A stretch of DNA of 64,000 nucleotides from Rhodotorula mucilaginosa (taxonomy: Eukaryota; Basidiomycota; Microbotryomycetes; Sporidiobolales; Sporidiobolaceae): NCBI GenBank assembly GCA_034406715.1, contig CP137881.1, positions 310,001-374,000 of the forward strand, read 5' to 3'. Position numbers and translations under genes: made by a program. Shown here in pieces: positions 56,262 to 64,000 of this stretch; positions within the stretch are counted from its first letter, which is position 1; each line of letters begins with the position of its first letter. Under the pieces are notes generated by a model, which did no database searches, was not told the origin of the DNA, and saw only the letters and a program-made list of their open reading frames with translations.

Positions 56262-58024
56262 ATGCCTTCCAACAACCCGTTCGCGCCCGCGCCTCCGACC
56301 GAAGTCTCGCAGGCTGCGCACCGCTTCCCCGACGTCTTGAACCAAGACCCCGACCTGCGTCATCACCAACCGGGGCTCTATCCTCCTCAGCAGGGCTACG
56401 GGCTCGCACCGCAGCAGACCGGAGGACTGGGAGGAGGCTATGCTTCTTCTCCCTACGGCACTCCCGCCCCGCCGCCTCTGCCGTTGTCGCCATCGCCGCA
56501 GCCAGGGTACACTGGCTACCAGCCGCAGCCGCAGTCGCTTCAACCGCAACACACTGGCTATACCAACTCGGTCACGTACACCGGCGGAGGACCAGCCTAT
56601 AGTCAACCACAGCAACCGCAACCGTACTTCTCCGACCTCGACCCGTACTCGTCACTCGGAGCCTCGTCCTTCGCCGCACCTTCTTCCTCTGGAACCGCCT
56701 CGCACCAGCAACAGCAACAGGGAGGAGGCACGCTCCTCGCCGTACCGCAGACGACGAGTCACCCGAGGGACTATGTCCACGAGAACAAGGCGGCCCTCAT
56801 GGTCTGGGACGAGTACGCGTGGAAACAGCTCTTCTCGAGGTCAGTCGGTTCAGCAGTCTTTTGCGCTCATGTCACGGATCTTCCCGGCGCGAACTCGGCT
56901 TGGCTCAGGAGACAATCCTAGTGGAGATGATCGGACGCTGACTCGACTCTGCAACAACCTCTGTGATCGGAAAACCCCGTTGCGCAGACTCGACGTAAGC
57001 CCGCCCCCCTTTCGTCTTCCCTCCCCTGACCTGCTTCGGTGTCTTTTCCTCCTAAAGCTCACCCTCTTGACCTTGCACAGGCCCTCCGAGAAGCTTGGGA
57101 GACTCGCATCGCCGGCTTGAAAGCCGCCTCCAACTCTGGCGCCGACCCGACCAACGTCCTTTCGCTCCGACGAGACGCCGAAGACAAAGTCGGTGAGTGC
57201 TCTTTCTGTCTTCATTGACTAGCTCTCTTTTGATGCGCATCCAACATGGAGCTAATTTGAAGACGGCTGGTCGATTGCCAGATGGGATCCACGCGAGCAA
57301 GATGCAGCTTGATGAAGTCAAAACGGGGTGGCGGCACAGTACCGACGTCGCGTCGTGAGTTTATCTTCGATCTCTTTCATTCTTCACGCATGCTAAAGAG
57401 GATACTGGCGACTGACCACGTGCACAACCGAACGCCTTTTTGGACTGTCGCAGAAAAGCCCGCGTGCGAGAAGCGCTCAATGCAGGATTGTCGTCCCTTC
57501 CAGGTGCGTGCGGCTCGTCGTCTCCTTTCGTCCCTTTTCCCAGCGCGCCTCTTCTTCAATCCTTTTTTGCTTTGATTCCTCCTCAAATGCCTTGGAAGCT
57601 GATACTTGCGACTTTACCCTCGCATTACGTCACTTTGCGCGCAGCCTATCCCGCTCCTTTGAACCCCTCTCAACTCGGCGGCTCGTTCGTCCACCACGCT
57701 CAGAAGGACGCCATCATGGCGCAGTATTCTGGGTACTACCAGCAACAACCTCAACAACCGGGAGGGGCTTTCCTACAACCACAAGCGACGGGGTACCAGC
57801 AGCAGCAGCCGCAGATGACGGGCTATTCGAGCGGGATGGGAATGGGGATGCAGCCACAGATGACGGGCTATGGTGGCGGCGCGGGCGGAATGGGGATGGG
57901 GATGGGAATGCAGCCGCAGATGACGGGGTATGGAGGTGGAGGCGGAACTGGAACGATGGGTTATGGACAGCAGCAGCAGCCGCTCGGAGGAGGATACGGA
58001 GGCGGTCAGCAGCAGTACTACTGA
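56262..58024 (+). CDS. Gln/Pro/Gly-rich protein with QPQMTGY repeats
   Basis: Six exons (56262-56839, 56922-56994, 57081-57192, 57282-57354, 57454-57503, 57645-58024) encode 421 residues. The N-terminal half is Pro/Gln-rich with NPFAPAPP, YPPQQGY and HTGY-type elements. A folded middle, about residues 175-310, contains MVWDEYAWKQLFSS, LREAWETRIAGLKAA, DGIHASKMQLDEVKTGWRHS and ASKARVREALNAGL. The tail is low complexity with three near-perfect QPQMTGY repeats interspersed with Gly/Met runs. I do not recognise the family. The NPF motif and TGY/TGF-type Gln-rich repeats recall endocytic scaffold proteins such as Pan1 or Sla1, but no EH or SH3 domain is present. Coding phases are consistent throughout. 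It shares a 227-bp promoter region with TOP2. Confidence 0.75.
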
Positions 58025-58547
58025 AAGGAAATCTCTTCCCCCTCGTTTTTTCTCAGCAGCGCAACCGAGGAACGCTTGTCATGCGTTATGCTGCATCCAT
58101 GTGGTGCACGGAGAGAGCGCGCCCGCACCTTGCCCCCCCCGCACGCACAGACCTCCTCCACTCTTCGTGGACAAGCCGGTTTGGCGATCGCGAGCACGCG
58201 TCGCCTTTCTCCTTTCCCTTCTTCCTTCGGTCACTTTTTTTTTTTCGCTCGCGTCCCTCATGCCAGATAATGTGGTGACTGAAGCGCGGAGTGCGCATTG
58301 TCCGAGGAGGATACGGGAGAAGAAAGTGAGAGAACAGAGCTCTTCTGACCATGCAGAAGTTGCGCCTTGCGGGTTGCACTTGCTGCTCACGCGTCACTCC
58401 ATACCGGAGTGAAAGCATGCAGGCAGGTGCGCGAGCATGTTGGAAGCACAAAGCACACGAATGTATTGCAGATGTAAAAAGAAACGAGAAACAGGTTCTC
58501 CGAAGCTAAAACAAGCCAGACCCGCCGCAAGCTCACAGGCACCCCAG
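58025..58547. other. Convergent 3' region, repeat protein and F-box copy G
   Basis: About 520 bp with a run of 11 T at 58235-58245 and generally pyrimidine-rich sequence. No gene is supported. Confidence 0.4.
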
Positions 58548-60038
58548 TCAAAAAGCCACCGGAAAGTGATCTCGGCACTCCCCGCCCGTATACCTATCGA
58601 CCTGGAAGCTGGCTTCGCCTAGGCGTCGGATAAAGCGGAGCTCGCAAGCGCGAGCGCTGGCAGAACCGTCCTCGCCGTCATCGTCGCTGATGCACAGCTG
58701 CAAGACGTTGGTCGATTCGGCGACATCTTGCACAAAGGTGTATAGCGCCGGAAGACGCCTGTAGTGCGACGGTTTGCTGGCAGGCGGCTCGACGTCGAGC
58801 AGGTCGACGTCCGAGTCCCAATGGAGGTTGACGAGGGTCAGTGCAGTCAGCTGATCGAACGCGGCGAGACGGGTGGTGAGGCGAGAATAGTCCTTCTGTG
58901 TACGAGGCCTTGAGGTCAGCGTTCCGAACAAGGACTGGTTCGGAAAGAAAGAGGGCGATGGCACAGCGCACGTTTGAGGTCAGATGCCAGTCTGCCCGGA
59001 TCGTGAGCCTCTTAAGATTCTCCCAGGGAATCTTGAGAGCGTTCAGGTCGAGATGCGAGCCGAGATCGAGCTCGAGGTGTTCAAGGTCTGCGGAAGCGAA
59101 ACAGTCGAGCACCTTGCTGCAGAAGGACGCCGTGTCGAGCGACCTGTGGGTCAAAGTGATCCGGAGTCGGCGGAGGTTCTGAGACTCGGCGACGGATTTT
59201 GTCTGCAACATGCGAAAACGGATTAGAACGGAGCAGGTTGTACAGGCCTCCACATAGCCTTGACACGCACCTGTTCGGAAAGGTCGCGCAGAAATTGCTG
59301 CGGAAGAGCGCTGCTGGCACTCGTCCTCGAGGACAATCTCGAACGCGACGAGTGTCTGCCACGGGTGATTGTCGAGAGGACCATCGCGAGTGATGTGCAA
59401 AAGCAGGAATTCAGGGCCATTGAGGGCAATGGCTCCTGGAAAAAGGCGTGTCTTCACGCTGCGCAAGCTGTCATCTGGTTTGATCTCCGCCCCATGACCA
59501 GCGCCGAGGAGGTAACAGGATTGTAAGCTCTTCATGCGCAGGATCACGTCGTACGGAGGCCAACCCGATTTCAAGACCGCTTTGGTGAGTTCGATGCGCA
59601 GCGTTTTCAGGTTCGAGACCGTCGAGAGCCGGTGGAACAGCGCCACCACCCGTGCCGGACAAGGCGAATTCATGATGATGTGCAGATCCTGGATGTGCTC
59701 GAGGAGAGATGGGCGGAAAGTGTATCGCGCCTGGAACCGATCGACCGCTTTGGCGTTTTCCGGGACGACGATGACCGAGTCCCAGATTGTCCAGAGGAGC
59801 TTGTTCAAGCGCGGATGGATGAGAAGGTAGCTCAAAGGCGGAGAACCGGGCTTTTCGCGCTGGTACGCGGCGTGGACGTGCTGGAAGATCTCGGCGAGGA
59901 TTTCGTCGGGAAGGCTGAAAAGCGTCAGGCGTCCCGGGGCGGGAGGAGCCGGCGGAGGCGTGGAGGCTGTCGGGTCATGATTCAGGCTACTCAGCACGAC
60001 TACATTTTCCACAGCGGGCGCATTCCCGCACCTGGCAT
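58548..60038 (-). pseudogene. F-box/leucine-rich gene copy G with an apparent frameshift
   Basis: Four exons follow the family plan: 60038-60032 (7 nt), 59966-59271, 59202-58972 and 58895-58548. The F-box is LTLFSLPDEILAEIFQHV, followed by YLLIHPRLNKLLWTIWDSV and leucine-rich segments (LKTLRIELTKAV, LRRLRITLTHRSL, LEHLELDLGSHL, LKRLTIRADW). Near 59310, between VAFEIVLEDECQ and ALPQQFLRDLSEQ, the reading frame changes by one base, and exon 2 is one base too long for the otherwise conserved phase. No intron of reasonable size explains it. Either the gene is disabled by a 1-nt insertion or there is a base-calling error. Everything downstream remains open, which suggests recent damage or error. 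Confidence 0.65.
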
Positions 60039-60678
60039 GGCTGCGCGCAGCGGAAAAAAGTCCGGTGGGGCGGCGAAAGAGAACGACGAAAGCCGGGCGC
60101 TCGCTGGCGTCCGCGTCCGCGCTCTTCGTCGAGGTGACAGATCAAAGAGCAACTCGCGTCCTGTCTAGCTCGTTGCGCAGATTGCAGCTGATGCGATCAA
60201 GGGAGAGCGAAGCCAGATCAGCGAGAGACTGCGGGACTGACCGAGGGGAGGCTTCACGTGACTTGGGCGTTGCTCACGCATTGCGCGCGCCTTCAGCACC
60301 CCGATGAAAGCGTACAGCATGTAGCCTCTCTTGCGAGGACCACGGAAGGACGCATTGGGTGCTTTAAGCGACCGAAGTCCGAACAGGTCCGAAGACAGCG
60401 AGGCGGACGGTCGGACCTTTCGGCATGCATGCAGGATGACCAGGCTTTGCCAAAAATTGAGATGCTCGCTCGAAGCTTTCGTCCGTCCCCATGCCGCAGG
60501 TGAGAGCGGAATTGTGCATATTGCAGTTGCGAGGGATCGGTCGGACGCCCTCGTCACGTGTACGGCTTCTCGCCGACGCTGCGTTCCAGGCCCTACTCGA
60601 TCCAGCGCCGACAGCTTCGTGGTCCGCGTCCACCGCCAGCTCGCACCGTTCCTCCCGGTGTTGCAGCGCTCAGGAGGC
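60039..60678. other. Intergenic region between F-box copies G and H
   Basis: About 640 bp, the longest gap in this F-box group. It contains the promoter of copy G. Open frames on both strands show no family resemblance and no splice support. Confidence 0.4.
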
Positions 60679-62131
60679 TCAGCGCTGGACGACGTACCAT
60701 TCGCCTCGAAACTCTTCCGCTGGCGATGATCGGTTCCAACGCAGTACCCGGTTGCCCGTCGAGCGACAGATGCAGACTCGAAGAATAGCCGTAGAATCAC
60801 GAACTAGGTGGATGAAGGTATAGAGTGCTGGGAAGCCGCTGTAAGTGGCGACCAGATTGGGATTGCCGATGGCGATCAAGTTCGGTTCGCCGACTCCCAT
60901 CCAGTCGAAATCGATAAGCGTGAGGTCGCGCAAGTCTGGAGATTTGTGAAGCAGCTGGAGCAGCAAATGTAGTCGCCACTACCACCCAGTCGGGATCTGT
61001 CAGACTTTAGCAGTGCAGCAAACGCGCATCGACGGAAGCACGTACCGGCTCAGTCAGCTTCAATAATGAGGCACGAAGCGTGAGCTTCGTCAGAGACGTC
61101 CACGGGACGTCGCCCGCATCCGGAAATGGGTGAAAAGGTCCGTAGTCGAGCTCGAGGTCGGTGATCGGAGCGCGAGAGAAGAGACTTTCGCAAATGTTGC
61201 GGTTGGCTGGGCCTGACCCCAAGAGAAGGATTTTGAAGCGCCACAGCCGTTCAAATTCCGCGGTGCGACCAGTCTGTTGGTCGGGGATAAACATGAGGCA
61301 CTTTCTTCTGTTCGATCATGGTGAAGAAAAAAGGCGCACCTGCATCAGCAACTTGCGCAGAAAGATCTGCGGAGTCTCCGACAGCTTCGGGTCGACGACG
61401 AACTCGATCGCCTCGAGCTCATCCCACTCGTACTCGCAGTCTGTCGCATCCGAGTCGCTATCGATGCGCAGCGTGAGATGTTCGAGCATGCGGATGCCGA
61501 GGGTGACTTGAGAACTGATTGGCAAATCCAGCCTGCGGATGATGATGGGGTTGTCGCTCGAGGAAAAGAGAGTCGTGTCTGACGACAAGACCTGCACGTT
61601 GCTGAGGTTGGCGAGATTCTCCAAGGCGATCATGACCTTGTCCGAGTACGACTCTCCGGCCTGCTGGCGCCTCGGGACGGGCGCCTCTCGGAGACGTAGA
61701 GTTTGCAGGTTTGCGAGGTGGGGGAACAGCGCGAGTTTCCACGCGGGTGGATCCGCTTCCAGCTGGAGCTGGAGATCCCGAACGTGCGTGAGTGCCGCCG
61801 CGTGTTCGAGCATCTTGGCGCAGTACTCGTCGGTCTTGGCCTTGGGGACCACGAGGACGGAGAACCAGAGCGGGCGGGCGATCGCGTACAGGCGCTTGCA
61901 GATCTGCAGGTACTGCGTCGGCGGTATCCCCGTCTTGTAGTACTGGTATCCACCATGCAGGGCGGCGAAGACGAGGGCGAGGATCTCGTCGGGGAGGCTC
62001 AGGAGCGTGACGCGAGGCGGAGTCGCGGCAGCGGCCGCGGTCACGCCTTTACGAACGGAACCGCCTGTCGTATGACGTAGTCAGTCATCGTCAGAATCTC
62101 TAGAGAACAGGAGTATCCACTCACGAGCCAT
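60679..62131 (-). CDS. F-box/leucine-rich protein, copy H
   Basis: Four exons (62131-62125, 62064-61340, 61273-61046, 60954-60679) give 411 residues with phases 1-0-0. The first coding exon is only 7 nt. The F-box is VTLLSLPDEILALVFAAL, followed by YLQICKRLYAIARPLWFSVL. Leucine-rich segments include LQTLRLREAPV, LEHLTLRIDSD, ITDLELDYG, LTKLTLRASLL and LRDLTLIDFDW. The C-terminus (RVLRWNRSSPAEEFRGEWYV) matches the pattern seen in copies A-F. A likely SCF substrate receptor of unknown target. All exon lengths fit and no lesion was seen. Confidence 0.85.
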
Positions 62132-62483
62132 CTCTGCGTAGTCTCGGCAGCCGTAGTTGACGAGTTGATGATGAGCGAGTGTCTGTCGGGGGTAATCGAG
62201 ACAATTTTGGAGACTAGCGTAGCGACGTTCAAAGCAACGACCGAGCTCCTTGTGTACGCTCGGAGCGGTGCACGACTCGCAGCAGCGTCGTGACCGTCAA
62301 CTGCAAGAGAAGAATCGATGGAGAAGTCTTTCTCCCTTCCGTAACGACGAGTTCGACGCCTAGTCTTTATTTGCAAGGGCGATATGAACAGGAACGCAAG
62401 AATCCACGGTCAAGCTAGCACAGATTGAAATACATCAAATTCGTTACGAACTAAGAACTCCGCAGCGCCACGCGACTCAACTC
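62132..62483. other. Intergenic region between F-box copies H and I
   Basis: About 350 bp, promoter of copy H and 3' flank of copy I. Nothing else recognised. Confidence 0.4.
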
Positions 62484-63988
62484 CTAGAAAAGCGTCCACC
62501 GCTCAAGCGCAAAGTCGTCCGCCGTGTTGGCCCGCGTCCACCGAAGCTCGCGACGCCTGTCGCTACCCTGGATGCGAAGGTCGCGGATCTGCGTTTGGTG
62601 TCGGACGAGGTGGACTGTGGCGATCAAGTTTCGACCCTTGCAGGTCCATTCTTCTTCGTCGCACTCGATAAAGTCGTCGAGGTCGAACATTTCACAGCAG
62701 TCGCATGCGCATGCGGTGAAGTCCATGCCGGCTATGGTGAGCGAGATGAGTTTGCCGCAGCGTTGCAGAACGTATTCCAAATTCTCCAGTCGGTGCTGCA
62801 GACCAATGCGGGTCAGACTCTCTTCCCAGCCCGCACCTTGGCTAGGTATGACACGCACCGGCACGAGATCTTCTTGCGAGACAGAGAGGCTCAGATGAGT
62901 CAGGGCAGGCCACCCTCCACGGACGCTGAACATATTGAGGTCGTGCTCCGGACAGTCGATGATCAAAGCCGTCACCTCGCAATTCTGGAATGCGCATATG
63001 AGTGTGTCGAGAAAGTCGTCGTAGTTGGTAGAGACGCCCGTGCTGATTGTGAAATCAAGCTCCTGTAGACTCATCGCTTTCGATCCGTTGAGACTCTGTT
63101 TGCGTAAAGTGGTCAGCAACTGCAGCAAGGATGCCTGTGCCGAAGAGTCACGTACCTGTTCGCCAAGCCGCCGAATACAAGCCTCAATCACAGCCCCATT
63201 GTCCAAGCAGAAGTTCAGTGTGAGCTTCTGCAGAGAGTTCCACGGCAGGATGGCAAGCTCGGTATCGGTTTCATTCAAGAAAACCAGCTCGAGGGTCGTC
63301 ACGCCGGCTTGCTGCAGATTGGTTGCGGTCACTTCGTCGAGAGCAGCAGCATCCAGCACTATGTTGCTGATTGTGGATGGAAGCCGGCAGGAGTCGATCG
63401 GGAGGCTCTGCGCAGTCACTTCAAGTCGACGCAGATTGATGCAGTGCTCGAACACAAGCTGCAGGCCGTGCGTTGAAGTTGCCGAGCTTGTCGTCGGCCC
63501 CATAAGCTCGTTGTCGTAGCGATCTACCAGGCGAAGGCTTAAAGACTGGAGATTCGGCAGGTTCGCAAGCGCAGCATAGACTAGCGATTCCGAGTCGCGA
63601 CGGATGCAGATCTTGAGATCCCGCACGAATTGGCATTTGCTTGGGCCCGAAACTAAGAGGTTCACCAATAGCGTTGTCGTGTGTTCGTGCTTCGAAGTGC
63701 GGCTGATCGTACGGGACCATAGGCGTTCCAAGAGCGTCGAGACGCGTTTGCAGATGAGGAGATGAGAAGCGCGAAGCTTTCTTCCCCGCTCTTGCTTCCG
63801 GCCAAGGTGGTATTCGGTGAAGATGCGCTCGATGAGCTCGTCCGGCAGGCTGAGCAGCGACGTCGCTGGCGTGGCCGAGGCACCTGTGAGTTGGAAGTGG
63901 GGAAGAAGAGAGGGGTCGTGAGCCCTCCCTCGCCGAAACGGCGCCGAACTCCTGAGGGAGCATGCGTACGGGAGTTCTGTGTAGCCAT
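62484..63988 (-). CDS. F-box/leucine-rich protein, copy I
   Basis: Three exons (63988-63970, 63883-63156, 63095-62484) encode 452 residues. A 19-nt first exon (beginning MATQNS) and a phase-1 intron precede the F-box TSLLSLPDELIERIFTEY, followed by HLLICKRVSTLLERLWSRTI. Leucine-rich segments include LQSLSLRLVDRY, LRRLEVTAQSL, LQKLTLNFC, LQELDFTIS and LTHLSLSVSQ. A short cysteine cluster (FTACACDCCEMFDLDDFIE) near residue 380 is not seen in the other copies and could bind metal or be structural. The C-terminus (RELRWTRANTADDFALERW) is family-typical. The last family intron is missing, so exons 3 and 4 are fused. The gene appears intact and ends 12 bp inside the window edge at its 5' side. Confidence 0.83.
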
Positions 63989-64000
63989 GGCTCGACTGAT

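Noticed and set aside
58896-58935. 40-nt intron at the 3' end of F-box copy G
   Set aside because: A GTGCGC donor at 58971 gives a normal-length intron in phase and matches the family boundary.
1-64000. CRISPR arrays, tRNA/rRNA genes, transposases or viral genes
   Set aside because: No regularly spaced repeats, no recognisable tRNA T-loop context and no mobile-element protein motifs were seen.
1-64000. Enrichment of CACGTG E-boxes in intergenic DNA
   Set aside because: Several occur, including a tandem pair at 49541-49552, but roughly twenty are expected by chance in 64 kb at this base composition.

Overview
This window is nuclear DNA of a basidiomycete fungus. The coding regions are GC-rich and almost every gene is split by short introns of about 60-110 bp, usually with a CTGAC-like branch point. 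Protein resemblances point to a yeast-like basidiomycete, perhaps Pucciniomycotina/Microbotryomycetes; that placement is inference. Gene models were built by hand from splice consensus, reading phase and protein motifs. Except where noted, exon lengths sum to a multiple of three.

Layout. 1-16.5 kb holds a LIM-domain protein (partial), a Yap1/Pap1-like bZIP factor, an Ssh4/Ear1-like Rsp5 adaptor, a membrane ADAM metalloprotease, an unrecognised Ser/Pro-rich protein and Cdc6. 17-27.7 kb is a tandem array of six F-box/leucine-rich proteins, all on the minus strand. 28-31.8 kb carries a small OST subunit (Ost5/TMEM258-like) and a RanBPM/Gid1-like protein. 31.9-46.1 kb has an unrecognised two-copy gene family in inverted orientation. 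Between the two copies lie CAND1, a Uch37-type deubiquitinase (divergent from CAND1 over 114 bp), an OCRE-FHA protein and two Dabb proteins. 46.9-58 kb has an SLC35C2-like transporter, DNA topoisomerase II and a Gln/Gly/Pro-rich repeat protein. 58.5-64 kb has three more F-box genes on the minus strand.

How the genes fit together. The F-box proteins would recruit substrates to SCF ligases, and CAND1 exchanges F-box modules on cullin 1. Uch37 edits ubiquitin at the proteasome, RanBPM/Gid1 scaffolds the GID/CTLH ligase, and Ssh4 recruits Rsp5 to membrane cargo. The window is therefore rich in ubiquitin-pathway genes, though physical clustering does not prove co-function.

Most notable: nine F-box paralogs that share one intron-phase pattern, three of them damaged (one internal deletion, two apparent 1-nt frameshifts); the inverted pair of unrecognised paralogs; a GC-AG intron that splits the zinc-binding motif of the ADAM protease; and a 10-nt micro-exon in the RanBPM-like gene. 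No tRNA, rRNA, CRISPR array or transposase gene was found.
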